Assembly: GCA_947649615.1 (NCBI GenBank)
Contig: CANSSG010000018.1
Location: forward strand, 1 to 56,497
DNA from: an uncultured Clostridia bacterium
Lineage (GTDB): Bacteria > Bacillota > Clostridia > Oscillospirales > Oscillospiraceae
Length of the DNA stretch: 56,497 nucleotides
Reading direction: 5' to 3'
Shown piece after piece: positions 48,212 through 56,497 of this stretch. The notes under the pieces were generated by a model. The model was not told the origin of the DNA. It searched no databases and worked only from the letters and a program-made list of their open reading frames with translations. The translations under genes and the position numbers were made by a program. Numbering within the stretch: position 1 is the stretch's first letter; each line of letters opens with the position of its first letter.

Positions 48212-49356
48212 AGTACAAATATAAATTCCATCCCAGCGACTATGAGTTGGGCGAAAACGAACAATTTTACAGCGATATGGAAGCAAAAGGCTGGAAGCTG
48301 GTAAAGCGGGGTGTGAATCTCAGCAAATTCACGCCGGTAAAGCCCAGCCGCGCCCGCTACCGCATCGAGGTCTCCTCTCCCGGGTTCTTAGAGCAGGCGG
48401 TCTTAAGCGAGGGACAGCTTGCGGTATATGAGGACTGCGGGTGGTCGTATGTAACCGACCGGGGGTTTTTATACGTTTTCCGCGCCCCGGCGGGGGCGGA
48501 AGCGCCGGAGTTCTACAACGACCCCGCCCAGCAGGCGGAAACCTTAAAGCGGATGAAGCGGAACGCCGTCTGGGGATGGGCTGCGCCGGTCGTGATTTGG
48601 GGGCTTTACTTTCTGATGCTCGTATCCCTGCAAGGGGGCGTCAAAATTGCGGCGGATTTTCAGAGGGGCTTTGTGGAAGGGACGTCCTTGTATCTTTTGG
48701 CAGCCGCCGGGCTGGCGGACGGGACGTATCTGACGGTCCGCAACGGCTGGCTTATCAGCCGCACCTACCGGCGGCTGAAAAAGGGGGTGCCGTTGGACCA
48801 CAACCCCCAGAAGAAGCATCTGGCCCACAAGGTCATCCACCGCAGCCTGCTTGCGGTTCTGGCTTTGCTGGCGGCGCTGACGGCGGCGCAGTGGATTGCC
48901 GCCAGGCCGGCGGACTTGCCGGAGGAACCCGGCGGACCCTATCTCCTGGCCGGGGACTTAGGCTGGGAGGGCAGGCGAAAAACCTTCATGAACCATGAGA
49001 GCGTCGTAACCCACGCCCGCTCCCTTCTGGCAGAATTCTGGAAAACGGAGGAATACCTGGACGTAGGGCCGGATGCCACTTTCCATCTGTGCCAGGATGT
49101 TTACCGCTTGCGGGACCCGGGGATGTCCTTTTGGATGGCGGACACGCTTCGCAAAACTTCCACCTTTGGCCGCGGAGGGGGAAATTTTTCCACACTGGAA
49201 ACGGACGCTGTAGACGCCGCGTGGTACAACGATCTGGAAGTCGTGGCGGTCAAAGGGCCTTATGCGGCCTGCGTCACCATAACCGGCTGGGGACGGGAAA
49301 GAACGGAGCCGTTGGCAGTCTGCAACGCCCTGGCCGCGCGGTGGGGCGGGTCGTAG
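48208..49356 (+). CDS. DUF2812-domain membrane protein
   Basis: 382 aa. An N-terminal DUF2812 domain (about 1-110, with WKLVKRGVNLSKF and YRIEV) is followed by membrane segments near 115-135, 150-170 and 210-230 and a soluble C-terminal region (about 240-382) of unknown fold. DUF2812 genes are regularly paired with PadR regulators in Firmicutes, as here. Function is unknown; the domain may sense a membrane ligand and act with PadR. Confidence 0.75.
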   Translation: MKYKYKFHPSDYELGENEQFYSDMEAKGWKLVKRGVNLSKFTPVKPSRARYRIEVSSPGFLEQAVLSEGQLAVYEDCGWSYVTDRGFLYVFRAPAGAEAPEFYNDPAQQAETLKRMKRNAVWGWAAPVVIWGLYFLMLVSLQGGVKIAADFQRGFVEGTSLYLLAAAGLADGTYLTVRNGWLISRTYRRLKKGVPLDHNPQKKHLAHKVIHRSLLAVLALLAALTAAQWIAARPADLPEEPGGPYLLAGDLGWEGRRKTFMNHESVVTHARSLLAEFWKTEEYLDVGPDATFHLCQDVYRLRDPGMSFWMADTLRKTSTFGRGGGNFSTLETDAVDAAWYNDLEVVAVKGPYAACVTITGWGRERTEPLAVCNALAARWGGS

Positions 49357-49368
49357 GGAGAAAAGGAT

Positions 49369-49406
49369 GCCCCCTGCCATCCCGAGAAGGATGGCAGGGG
49401 GCTTTT
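49369..49406 (+). terminator. terminator after the DUF2812 gene
   Basis: GCCCCCTGCCATCC pairs perfectly with GGATGGCAGGGGGC around CGAGAA, then TTTT. It also serves the converging gene at 49409. Confidence 0.9.
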
Positions 49407-49408
49407 GC

Positions 49409-50530
49409 TTATTTTTCAATCCCAATCCACTCCGCCACCCACCGGCCGTCCTGATAAAGCATCTCCATGGTCAGGTAGCAATAGGAATCTTCCCCGCCCA
49501 GGCGGTATTGGACGGAGACAACGGCGCTTTCCGGCACCTCGTCATAGTTCTCCTTGCACCCGCTCCAAACGGTGTAATCGCAGTGGATGCTGGATATGCT
49601 GACATAGGCGTACACATCCTCGCCCGGGCCAATAACCTCCGCGTCCGGGGCCAGCAGGTCTTCCACGCCGGAGAGGTCATCGGACATCACCGCCTTTGTC
49701 AGACGCAGCGCCGTGTCCTCAAGCGCACGCATCCAGGGATAGGGCTGCGCAGCGGCGTCCGGCCAAATTTGAAAGTTCTGTATCATCGCCCGGAACCGGG
49801 TGCCGTGTCCCTCCTCGGCTTCCAGGAAATAGCTGGCGCTGAGGGCAAACACACCCGCCTGCCCCCCGTCCTCACCACAGGGCAGCAGCCAGGTCTCCTG
49901 CTGGGCGCTGTTCCAGTCCGTTCCGTTTGTTCCCCGGAAGTAGTGTTCCGCCCCCGGCAGCCATCCTATACCCATACTGGAATGGGCGTCCTGGTTCTCC
50001 TCGGACACATCCTGGTAATAGTTTTTCAAACGGCTGCGCACAGTCTCCACCGCATCCGCCAGATCCCCAGGCAAGTATTCAATCTCCATTTTGCATTCCG
50101 GCAGTTCCCCGTCCGGGACTTGGGGCGGGTTGAGGGGCTTGATGACATAAACGCCGCCTTGTTCATAGGTGTAATAGCTTTCCTCGTTGATCCAGAGGGT
50201 AAATTCTGGAATATCCCGCTCCTGGGGGGCAATTTGCAGATACCAGAGTTTTTCCGGTTTATCGGGATACCAGGGCAACGTGCATTGCCCTTCATCCGGT
50301 ACGGGCAAGACATCTTCTGCGCTGGGGGCATCCGGCGGAACGTCCGTCTCCACTGCTTTCATGTCCTTCCATGGCCCTGAGGCCGCCGCCAGCGCCACCA
50401 CCAGACACGCCGCCAGCGCCGCGCCCCAGGCAACCCAGCGCCGTCCGCCGGATTTTTTCCGTTCACTGTGCGCCAGCAGCTCCTCGTCTACGCCGCTCAA
50501 GGCGGCAAAAAGCCGTTCTTCCTTCCTCAT
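49409..50530 (-). CDS. membrane-anchored partner of the ECF sigma factor (putative anti-sigma)
   Basis: 373 aa from the ATG overlapping the sigma stop (ATGA). Residues ~1-30 are cytoplasmic (MRKEERLFAALSGVDEELLAHSERKKS in pattern), then one membrane helix (about 34-52, WVAWGAALAACLVVALAAA), then ~320 exported residues with no recognised domain. The layout and position match single-span anti-sigma factors of the clostridial ECF groups, although the cytoplasmic part is short. The outer part probably senses the signal. Function is inferred from context. Confidence 0.65.
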   Translation of the reverse strand: MRKEERLFAALSGVDEELLAHSERKKSGGRRWVAWGAALAACLVVALAAASGPWKDMKAVETDVPPDAPSAEDVLPVPDEGQCTLPWYPDKPEKLWYLQIAPQERDIPEFTLWINEESYYTYEQGGVYVIKPLNPPQVPDGELPECKMEIEYLPGDLADAVETVRSRLKNYYQDVSEENQDAHSSMGIGWLPGAEHYFRGTNGTDWNSAQQETWLLPCGEDGGQAGVFALSASYFLEAEEGHGTRFRAMIQNFQIWPDAAAQPYPWMRALEDTALRLTKAVMSDDLSGVEDLLAPDAEVIGPGEDVYAYVSISSIHCDYTVWSGCKENYDEVPESAVVSVQYRLGGEDSYCYLTMEMLYQDGRWVAEWIGIEK

Positions 50531-51087
50531 AGCGCGATGCCCTCCTTCTCCAAGTATTTCCGAAGCTTTTCCCTGCTGCGGTACAGGCTGGTTTTGACCG
50601 TGTTCTGCTTCATCCCATACCGCCCCGCCACTTCCGCCAGGGTTTCCGCGTACCAGTACCGCCGCAGGAATACATTGCAGTCCCGTTCCGGCAGGGTGCG
50701 GAGAAACCGGTTGAGAATTTCCTCCAGCTCCCGGTCCTCCACGACTTGATCCGCGCCGGGTACAGAGGGGACGCATTCGCCCAATTCCTCCAGGGCTTCC
50801 ACATACACCCCGCCGCCCCGCTTCTGGGCGGTTTTGGCCCGCAGGACATCGCAGGCCAGCCGCCGGGTGATTTTCCCCAGGAACAGCCTCAAATGGCTGG
50901 GGCGGTTGTCAGGCATCGCGTTCCACGCCTTGATCCAGGTATCGTTGACGCACTCCTCCTCGTCCTGGGCGTTAGACAGCAGGCTCCGGGCGACAGAGCG
51001 GCAATATGCGCCGTATTTTGCCGCCGTTTCCCGGATGGCATCCTCGCTGCGCCGCCAATATAGGTCGATGATAGTACAATCATCCAT
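50527..51087 (-). CDS. ECF-type RNA polymerase sigma factor
   Basis: 186 aa from the ATG after AGGAGGAAGGAACC. Region 2 is visible (YGAYCRSVARSLLSNAQDEEECVNDTWIKAWNAMPDNRP, with the DEEECVNDTWIKAW core-binding segment) and region 4 near the end (LPERDCNVFLRRYWYAETLAEVAGRYGMKQNTVKTSLYRSREKLRKYL). It directs transcription to specific promoters when released from its partner protein, encoded immediately downstream. An ECF-like promoter is present upstream. Confidence 0.93.
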   Translation of the reverse strand: MDDCTIIDLYWRRSEDAIRETAAKYGAYCRSVARSLLSNAQDEEECVNDTWIKAWNAMPDNRPSHLRLFLGKITRRLACDVLRAKTAQKRGGGVYVEALEELGECVPSVPGADQVVEDRELEEILNRFLRTLPERDCNVFLRRYWYAETLAEVAGRYGMKQNTVKTSLYRSREKLRKYLEKEGIAL

Positions 51088-51116
51088 GGTTCCTTCCTCC
51101 TTTCTCTTTGTACCCA

Positions 51117-51146
51117 TATAGTCGGAATCACACAGGGAAAGGTTCT
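51117..51146 (-). promoter_or_regulatory. candidate autoregulated ECF promoter
   Basis: On the minus strand GAACCTTT is followed, 16 nt after GAACC, by CGACTATA, close to the AAC...CGTC form of ECF-dependent promoters. It would start transcription about 20 nt before the sigma gene start. Confidence 0.45.
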
Positions 51147-51156
51147 CCATCCGGCC

Positions 51157-51194
51157 AAAAAATTTTCAGCCCCGGGCCTGCGGAAAGGCCCGGG
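51157..51194 (-). terminator. terminator after the lactonase gene
   Basis: CCCGGGCC and GGCCCGGG pair around an 8-nt loop, followed by GCTGAAAATTTTTT on the minus strand. Confidence 0.65.
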
Positions 51195-51217
51195 ACCGAA
51201 AACATCCCGTTAAACTT

Positions 51218-52315
51218 TTATGCGCCGTCCCACACCGCAAGTGTGGTTACAGATCCCGCGTCCTCCATACGCCAAACCAGGCGCGGTGCGCCGGTTTGCT
51301 CATCCAGGGCGTGGACGCAGACGGAGCAGTCGTCCTGCCCGCCGGCCAGCAGCCAGCGCCCATCGGCGGTCAGGCAAAAATCCCGGGGCGTTTTTCCGCC
51401 GCAGGGATAAAACGCAGGCCCGCCCAGCCCGCCGTCCTTCCTCACCGGGAACACAGCCAGCAGGCCAGGACCCCGCAGGGACGCGTAGAGGAACCTGCCC
51501 CCGGGATGCATCCGCAGGGCCGCGCCCAGACCCGGCCTATCGCCGTCCCCAGGCACGGCGGAAACGGTTTGCAGCAGCGTCCCGGCATCGGGGTCGAACA
51601 CATCGATTTCATCAGAAAGCTCCGTGAGGACGTACAACCGTGACCCTTGGGCGTTGAAAACGCCATGGCGTGGGCCCTGGCCAGGGCGTGCGGCGAGGTC
51701 TCCGGACGCTTCCGGGAGCAGCCATCCCCTGCCCCAGTCCGCCCGGAAGCAGTGCAGCCTGTCCGCACCCAAATCGGAGACATAGACCCGGCTGTGGCCG
51801 GGATGGAGCAAAACCTGGTGCGGATGGGAGCTATCCTGCCGCAGCGGGTCCGGCCCATGGCCTTGCAGCCGGCAGGCCCAGGACGGGGCCATCAGGGCGT
51901 GGTCCGCGCCAACAGGCAGGACGCATACGCCGCCGTTATAGCTTGCCGCCAGCAGGTGGCCGCCCTCATGGGACAGCGCGGCAAAGCAGGCCAGCGGACC
52001 CGCCGCCATCTGCCGCCCCAGCAGGCGGAGCTGCCCATTCTCCGGGCAGAACCCATAGGCGGAGACGGTGGATGCGGGAACGCCGTCCACCGTTTCCAGC
52101 TCATTGACGCAGTAAAGATACGGCTCCCGCTGGTTCAACGCCAGATAGGATGGATTCGGCGTAGACGGCGTCACGGCCAGCAGTTCCAGCCGCCCGGTTT
52201 CCCCGTCCAGGCGGCAGCAGGAAATCCCCCGGCTCCTGCTCGGAAGTACTTCACCGGACGCCATAGGCACATCCTGGGTGTAGCCGCTGAAAAAGACCAG
52301 CGCCATATCAGCCAT
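51218..52315 (-). CDS. 6-phosphogluconolactonase-type seven-bladed beta-propeller protein
   Basis: 365 aa. The lactonase propeller pattern is visible: FFSGYTQD near the start, [57 protein letters not shown] (the HPH and DLG motifs at the active centre), GPRHGVF and [12 protein letters not shown]. Members hydrolyse 6-phosphogluconolactone in the oxidative pentose phosphate pathway, though several only bind lactones. The start overlaps the guaB stop by 8 bp, an uncommon partner. Family is firm, substrate less so. Confidence 0.85.
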   Translation of the reverse strand: MADMALVFFSGYTQDVPMASGEVLPSRSRGISCCRLDGETGRLELLAVTPSTPNPSYLALNQREPYLYCVNELETVDGVPASTVSAYGFCPENGQLRLLGRQMAAGPLACFAALSHEGGHLLAASYNGGVCVLPVGADHALMAPSWACRLQGHGPDPLRQDSSHPHQVLLHPGHSRVYVSDLGADRLHCFRADWGRGWLLPEASGDLAARPGQGPRHGVFNAQGSRLYVLTELSDEIDVFDPDAGTLLQTVSAVPGDGDRPGLGAALRMHPGGRFLYASLRGPGLLAVFPVRKDGGLGGPAFYPCGGKTPRDFCLTADGRWLLAGGQDDCSVCVHALDEQTGAPRLVWRMEDAGSVTTLAVWDGA

Positions 52316-53822
52316 TGCTGGACTGCCCGCCGTGGGCCTTGAGCACCACGTCGTGGTAGCCGCCCTCCACGATAGAGGTTGCAGACACCAGGGTCAGCCG
52401 CGCGTTCTGCTGGAGGGCGGGAATGGTGGTCACGCCGCAGTTGCACATGGTGGATTTGACCTTGTAAAGGCTCTTTTCCACGTTTTCCTTCAAGGGGCCG
52501 GCGTAAGTGACGTAGGAATCCACGCCCTCCTCAAAGGCCAGCCCCCGGCCGCCGCCCAGGTCGTACCGCTGCCAGTTCCGCGCCCGGTTGGAGCCTTCGC
52601 CCCAATATTCCTTCATATACTGCCCGTTGACCAGCACCCGGTTGGTGGGGCTTTCATCGAACCGGGCGAAATACCGGCCCAGCATCAGGAAGTCCGCCCC
52701 CATAGCCAGCGCCAGGGTCATGTGGTAGTCGTGTACGATGCCGCCGTCGGAGCAGATGGGGACATAGACGCCGGTCTCTTTAAAATATTCGTCCCGGGCC
52801 GCCGCCACCTCGATAAGGGCAGTCGCCTGTCCCCGGCCGATGCCTTTGGTCTCCCGGGTGATGCAGATAGAGCCGCCGCCGATGCCGACCTTCACAAAGT
52901 CCGCGCCGGCCTCCGCCAAAAACCGGAAGCCGTCCTTATCCACCACGTTCCCCGCGCCTACTTTCACAGTGTCTCCATAGCGTTCCCGGATGAAAGCCAG
53001 GGTCTTAGCCTGCCAGCAGGAGTATCCCTCGGAGGAGTCGATACACAGCACGTCCGCCCCCGCGTCCACCAGGGCGGGAACCCGCTGCTCGTAATCCTTG
53101 GTGTTGATGCCCGCGCCCACCATGAAGCGTTTCTGGCCGTCCAGCAGTTCGCCGGGGTTTTCCTTGTGCCGCTCATAGTCCTTGCGGAACACGAAGTACA
53201 AAAGCCGCCCGTCCGCGCTGACAATGGGCAGGGAGTTGAGCTTATGGTCCCAGATGATGTCGTTGGCTTCCTTCAGGCTGGTGCCTTCGGGGGCGGTGAT
53301 GAGTTTTTCATAGGGGGTCATGAACTGGGACACCAGGGTAGCGGGGTCCATGCGGCTGACCCGGTAATCCCGACTGGTGACGATGCCTAGCAGCCGCCCC
53401 TGATTGGTGCCGTCGGCGGTGATGGCCACAGTGGAGTGGCCGTTGCGCTCCTTGAGACTGAGGACGTCCTGAAGGGTGGCGTCCGGGGGCAGGTTGGAAT
53501 CGCTGGGGACGAAGCCCGCCTTATAGCTTTTCACCCGGGCCACCATAGCTGCCTCATCGGCCACGGACTGGGAGCCGTAAATAAAGGACAGCCCGCCCGC
53601 CTGGGCCAGGGCCACCGCCAAGGTGTCGTTAGACACGGACTGCATAATGGCGGACACCATGGGGATGGAGAGCATCAAAGGGCAGTCCTCCTCCCCCTTG
53701 CGGTACTTCACCAGAGGAGTGCGGAGAGACACATTGGCGGGAACGCATTCCGGGGAGGTATAGCCGGGAACCAGGAGGTATTCGCTGAAGGTGTGGGAAG
53801 GTTCGGGGTAGTAGTAGGCCAT
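52308..53822 (-). CDS. guaB: IMP dehydrogenase
   Basis: 504 aa. It oxidises IMP to XMP with NAD, the committed step to GMP. The TIM barrel is interrupted by two CBS domains (about 95-215). The catalytic loop contains [20 protein letters not shown] with the active Cys in SICITR, and the NAD-binding [16 protein letters not shown] and [25 protein letters not shown] segments are present. The consensus GPGS is GGGS here, and the overall sequence is of the longer type found in Clostridia. It has its own promoter, with the MITE-like element 10 bp upstream of the -35. Confidence 0.94.
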   Translation of the reverse strand: MAYYYPEPSHTFSEYLLVPGYTSPECVPANVSLRTPLVKYRKGEEDCPLMLSIPMVSAIMQSVSNDTLAVALAQAGGLSFIYGSQSVADEAAMVARVKSYKAGFVPSDSNLPPDATLQDVLSLKERNGHSTVAITADGTNQGRLLGIVTSRDYRVSRMDPATLVSQFMTPYEKLITAPEGTSLKEANDIIWDHKLNSLPIVSADGRLLYFVFRKDYERHKENPGELLDGQKRFMVGAGINTKDYEQRVPALVDAGADVLCIDSSEGYSCWQAKTLAFIRERYGDTVKVGAGNVVDKDGFRFLAEAGADFVKVGIGGGSICITRETKGIGRGQATALIEVAAARDEYFKETGVYVPICSDGGIVHDYHMTLALAMGADFLMLGRYFARFDESPTNRVLVNGQYMKEYWGEGSNRARNWQRYDLGGGRGLAFEEGVDSYVTYAGPLKENVEKSLYKVKSTMCNCGVTTIPALQQNARLTLVSATSIVEGGYHDVVLKAHGGQSSNG

Positions 53823-53882
53823 GGGGGTACACGCTCCTTTTCATATTTTTGGCGTCGCTGGCCGGGTTGTTGTTAATTTTGT

Positions 53883-53911
53883 AGATTAGCATATTTTTAC
53901 GGAGGTGTCAA
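53883..53911 (-). promoter_or_regulatory. guaB promoter
   Basis: Minus-strand TTGACA, 17-bp spacer, TAATCT, leader about 55 nt, AAAGGAG before the ATG. Confidence 0.8.
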
Positions 53912-53928
53912 GCGGCAGTCTCCTGCGG

Positions 53929-54101
53929 CCACGGAAATCAATTTTGTGAGAAAACATTCAAAGCCCGCCGTAAATCTGACAAAGGCATATTTTAAGTGCC
54001 TTTGCCGATACCGCTTTTGACGCAAAAATGCCATAATTCAAAACTTCCTTATAAAGCGATTTGAATATTGTGAATGTTTATACTGAAAATTGATTTCCGT
54101 G
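53929..54101. mobile_element. 173-bp MITE-like element
   Basis: The ends are inverted copies of CACGGAAATCAATTTT (16 bp perfect), and after a 5-6 bp divergent stretch both arms continue with AAACATTCA. The element is flanked by an 8-bp direct repeat TCCTGCGG (53921-53928 and 54102-54109), the mark of transposition. It is AT-rich, encodes no protein and has an internal 8-bp hairpin (CAAAGGCA/TGCCTTTG, 53980-54004). It must be moved by a transposase supplied in trans; the family is not identified, but 8-bp duplications occur with IS66, ISL3 and ISAs1 elements. Confidence 0.75.
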
Positions 54102-54212
54102 TCCTGCGGGACAGGGTAATTGAATGAGTACAGAAAGAATTAACAAAATGTAGCTGAAGGGGAGCCAACATGGTATACTGTAGAGAAGCAAGGGATAGGA
54201 GGGAGTATACCA

Positions 54213-54863
54213 ATGAAGAAACTAGGTTTGCTGGAAGTGTTGGAAGGGATAGAAGACAGCCGTCGAGAGCGGAGCGTATGGTATCCGCTGCATGAAGTGC
54301 TGTTCATATTTATAGCAGCTGTGATATGCGGGGCAACGTCCTACGTAAAGGTAGAGATGTTCGGCAAAAGTAAGGAAAAATGGCTGAAAAAGTATATCCA
54401 GCTGGAGAATGGCGTACCGGATGCATGTACATTTCGGAACGTTGAGAAAGCCATAGACACCCAGCAGCTGCATGCAGTGTTCATTGAATGGATGAAGGAT
54501 GCAGTAGAAAGCATCAGAGGTGTGGTAACAGTAGACGGAAAGCAGGCGCGGCGGACAAAGGACGCAAAGAAGCGAGCGCTTCATGTAGTAAGCGCTTTTT
54601 CGGCAGAGTGCGGGTTGGTATTGGGACAACTGGCCTGCGAAGAGAAAAGCAATGAGATCACGGCTATCCCCAAGCTGTTGGAACAGCTGGAATTAAAAGG
54701 CTGCATCGTGACAATAGATGCAATGGGAACGCAGAGCGAGATTGCAGCGGCCATCACGAATAAGGGCGCGGACTATATCCTGTCTTTGAAGGAAAACCAG
54801 CCGGGTTTATACCGCGATGTGAAGCTGTATTTTGAAGAATACCGAAGGAATACGGCAGGATAA
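54213..54863 (+). pseudogene. truncated ISAs1-family transposase
   Basis: 216 aa, MKKLGLLEVLEGIEDSRRERSVWYPLHEVLFIFIAAVICGATSY... in the family pattern. The first catalytic Asp is in VVTVDGKQARRTKD, and the second in IVTIDAMGTQSEIA; KGADYILSLKENQP is the conserved segment before the third acidic residue. Full-length ISAs1 transposases are about 370-390 aa; this one ends after EEYRRNTAG, so the last ~160 residues with the catalytic Glu are missing. A GGAGGGAG site and an own start are intact. The break is next to unrelated sequence (54864-54948) that looks like the end of another element. Confidence 0.85.
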
Positions 54864-54948
54864 AGTGTACCCATTGTCAAGGACAAAATGATCAGCTATA
54901 AAAAGTCAAGCCCTTCAAGGGGAAAATTTAGTTGAGTAAAAAAGGGTG

Positions 54949-54975
54949 CGAAAAACCAAGCCCTCAGAGAGGGCG
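54949..54975 (-). terminator. terminator of the IS110 transposase gene
   Basis: On the minus strand GCCCTC and GAGGGC pair around TCT, followed by TTGGTTTTT, 25 bp beyond the transposase stop. Confidence 0.6.
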
Positions 54976-54999
54976 GATATATGTTCCAATATAAGGCAG

Positions 55000-56154
55000 C
55001 TAACGAATCAGAGCCGGATCATAGGGGATATCCTTGGTTTGCAATGTGTAGATCACCCGCAGCAGCTTCTTGGCAACATGGGACATGGCAACCGGATGGG
55101 TCTTGCCCTCAGCCCGCTTCTTGGCGCAAAATTCAGCGAAAACAGGTTCGTTAGAAACAAGTGGAAAGCAGCAGTTGAGAAGGGTGCAGCGGAGATGAGG
55201 AGAGCAATGCTTAACCATGTGGCCGGTGGATTCAAACTGGCCGGATTGGAAACAGCCCGGTTCCAGCCCCGCGAAAGCAAGCATCTTGGAAGAATTTTTG
55301 AACTTGCTGAAATCACCGTACTCAGAGAGGATAACGGCGGTGGACGAAGCGCCAACGCCGGGGATGGAGAGCATAGGCGGGTCAATACCACGGACGCATT
55401 CCTCGATCTGGTCATCTAATTCCTCCACCGTGGCGTCCAGCTGCGTGTAAAGCTCCAGCAGGATGGACATTTCCTGGAGAAGGAAGTCGGTCGTACAGCC
55501 AACAGTGTTCTTTGCCAGAGCCTTGAGTTTGACAAAGTCATTGAGAGAGAAGTGTCCCCGCGAGATTTTACGAAGGGGTTCATAAGAGCGTGTGTTCATG
55601 TTGGCGATTCGTTCTGGTGACTGGAAGTGGTCGAGGATATACAATGCTGTGGCGGAGAACTTCCCCTTGAAAAAGGGTTTGAACTCAGGAAACAGCTTGT
55701 CCAGGACGTTGGTCAACTCCACCAACTGTCGGGAACGCTGGCGAACAAGGCTGCTGCGGAATCTTGTCAGTGACTTTAGCTGATCCAAGTGGTAAAATGA
55801 GGGCGGATAGGGCTTGTACTCTACCGTCATCAGGTATTGGGCGACATTACGAGCGTCGATGGGGTCTGTCTTTGTATTCCTGAGAGATTTGCCATGAACA
55901 AACCGGGATACCAGCAGAGGATTGAACTCCATGAACGCGAAGCCGTTTGCTTCCAGGAACAGCTTCAGATTCTGCCCATAGTGACCGGTAGCCTCAAGTC
56001 CTATCTTTTTCTCTCCCGGCAGACTGTCGAGCTGCTCCTTCAGCAGGGAAAAGCCCTCGCAGTCATTCCTGAACGACCACGAGGGTTGGATGGTCTCGTC
56101 TATGACGGCGCAGTCGTGCTTGAACTTGGAAATGTCGATTCCTACAAAGTACAT
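55000..56154 (-). CDS. IS110-family transposase (DEDD recombinase)
   Basis: 384 aa from the ATG at MYFVGIDISKFKHDCAVID. The N-terminal RuvC-like DEDD domain has Asp in GIDISK, Glu in GLEATGHYG and the Asp pair in NTKTDPIDARNVAQYL. The C-terminal Tnp_20 domain includes SIPGVGASSTAVILSEYGD, the downstream serine that is the second nucleophile region, and the GLEPGCFQSGQ motif. IS110 enzymes use a bridge RNA made from the noncoding end of the element to choose donor and target DNA. The gene looks complete. Confidence 0.95.
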   Translation of the reverse strand: MYFVGIDISKFKHDCAVIDETIQPSWSFRNDCEGFSLLKEQLDSLPGEKKIGLEATGHYGQNLKLFLEANGFAFMEFNPLLVSRFVHGKSLRNTKTDPIDARNVAQYLMTVEYKPYPPSFYHLDQLKSLTRFRSSLVRQRSRQLVELTNVLDKLFPEFKPFFKGKFSATALYILDHFQSPERIANMNTRSYEPLRKISRGHFSLNDFVKLKALAKNTVGCTTDFLLQEMSILLELYTQLDATVEELDDQIEECVRGIDPPMLSIPGVGASSTAVILSEYGDFSKFKNSSKMLAFAGLEPGCFQSGQFESTGHMVKHCSPHLRCTLLNCCFPLVSNEPVFAEFCAKKRAEGKTHPVAMSHVAKKLLRVIYTLQTKDIPYDPALIR

Positions 56155-56394
56155 AGTTTCCTCCTTTTCTTGTGTGTACTGCTGTTTCCGCACCTGACTT
56201 GCCCCTGTACTCACGCAAATTCAAACGTCAAGCGTTAACTATCTAATCACCATTTCAGACAAGCCGCTACGGTCTGAGTCACCTCCGAACAGTCTGGCTG
56301 TAGATTTTATGTACAAATCCGCAGTGCTTGTGCTGATTATATCCCGGGCAGCTACTCCCGCTCTATAACTTTTTCAAAGAAAGGAGACATATAG
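56155..56394 (-). ncRNA. candidate IS110 bridge RNA region
   Basis: The 240 bp between the transposase start and the next gene is where IS110-group elements encode their bridge RNA. Two hairpins are visible, CAGAC/GTCTG around an 11-nt loop (56257-56277) and CGGG/CCCG near 56345-56360. The exact ends of the element and RNA are not determinable here. Confidence 0.4.
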
Positions 56395-56497
56395 TTACCA
56401 CAGTTGAAAAGCGGTAGAAAGGGCATCATCAAAGGAAGAGATAACGGGAAGGATTTTTCTCAAAAAGCGCTTCAGCCAAGCCCAGAAATGTTCGATA
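56395..56497 (-). CDS. IS630-type transposase, C-terminal fragment (runs off the window)
   Basis: Thirty-three residues are readable to a TAA: IEHFWAWLKRFLRKILPVIS, then SFDDALSTAFQLW. The NPIEHFWAWLKR-type motif with the catalytic Glu, and the SFDDAL ending, are characteristic of IS630-family DDE transposases. The gene enters from the right edge, so its intactness cannot be judged. The IS110 element lies directly beyond its stop codon. Confidence 0.75.
   Translation of the reverse strand, partial: IEHFWAWLKRFLRKILPVISSFDDALSTAFQLW

Noticed and set aside
1-56497. CRISPR arrays, rRNA or tRNA genes
   Set aside because: No regularly spaced direct repeats and no tRNA or rRNA signatures were seen on either strand.

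Overview
The window is one contiguous stretch of a Gram-positive, anaerobe-like Firmicutes chromosome. The best match is a motile member of the Oscillospiraceae/Clostridiales. The evidence is consensus TTGACA/TATAAT promoters with strong AGGAGG ribosome sites, a single flagellin with a CsrA gene beside it, the rpmH-rnpA-yidD-yidC-jag cluster, AraR, YozG/DUF2975, PadR/DUF2812 and BlaI/BlaR-type genes, and a GC-rich core. The species assignment is inference; no rRNA is present.

Layout. (1) 0.1-15.3 kb, minus strand: a sugar-nucleotide and glycosyltransferase island directly downstream of the flagellin gene. It contains a CDP-3,6-dideoxyhexose module (rfbF, rfbG, rfbH), a thiamine-diphosphate enzyme and a short-chain reductase placed as in yersiniose-type branched-sugar pathways. 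It also contains a GDP-sugar module (gmd, a His-for-Lys PLP dehydratase, an Fcl/ColC-like epimerase-reductase, a GT11 transferase) and two large GT2-type proteins. Nearly all genes overlap or abut. (2) 15.4-18.3 kb: flagellin, csrA and a small protein resembling the DNA-binding tail of a serine recombinase. The leaders carry hairpins with GGA in the loop (candidate CsrA sites), and the upstream region has two large perfect palindromes with a shared core. (3) 18.6-23 kb, plus strand: a split YraQ-type permease, then the origin-type cluster rpmH-rnpA-yidD-yidC-jag, without dnaA in the window. (4) 23-31.9 kb: a sugar regulon with divergent araR, a ChvE/MmsA/MmsB-type ABC importer, a small membrane protein, an FGGY kinase (ribulokinase-like) and araA; araD is absent. 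(5) 32-44.8 kb: housekeeping and small regulatory units. These are a DUF2975/YozG pair with two matching operators, a lipoprotein, an ABC exporter half, exonuclease III, YhaM, a Gfo/Idh oxidoreductase, prfB without the usual frameshift, cardiolipin synthase, an XRE regulator, and a MocR regulator facing an ECF S component. (6) 44.9-53.8 kb: a BlaI/M56-peptidase sensor pair, PadR with a DUF2812 protein, an ECF sigma with a membrane-anchored partner, a 6-phosphogluconolactonase-like propeller protein and an IMP dehydrogenase. (7) 53.9-56.5 kb: mobile debris, with a 173-bp MITE-like element with 8-bp target duplication, a truncated ISAs1 transposase, an IS110 element and the end of an IS630-type transposase.

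The most interesting part is region 1-2. It reads as a flagellin glycosylation island that would decorate flagellin with 3,6-dideoxy and possibly branched-chain sugars, with flagellin translation probably controlled by CsrA binding at the ribosome site. The enzyme families are recognised from motifs; the final sugar and the flagellin target are inference.
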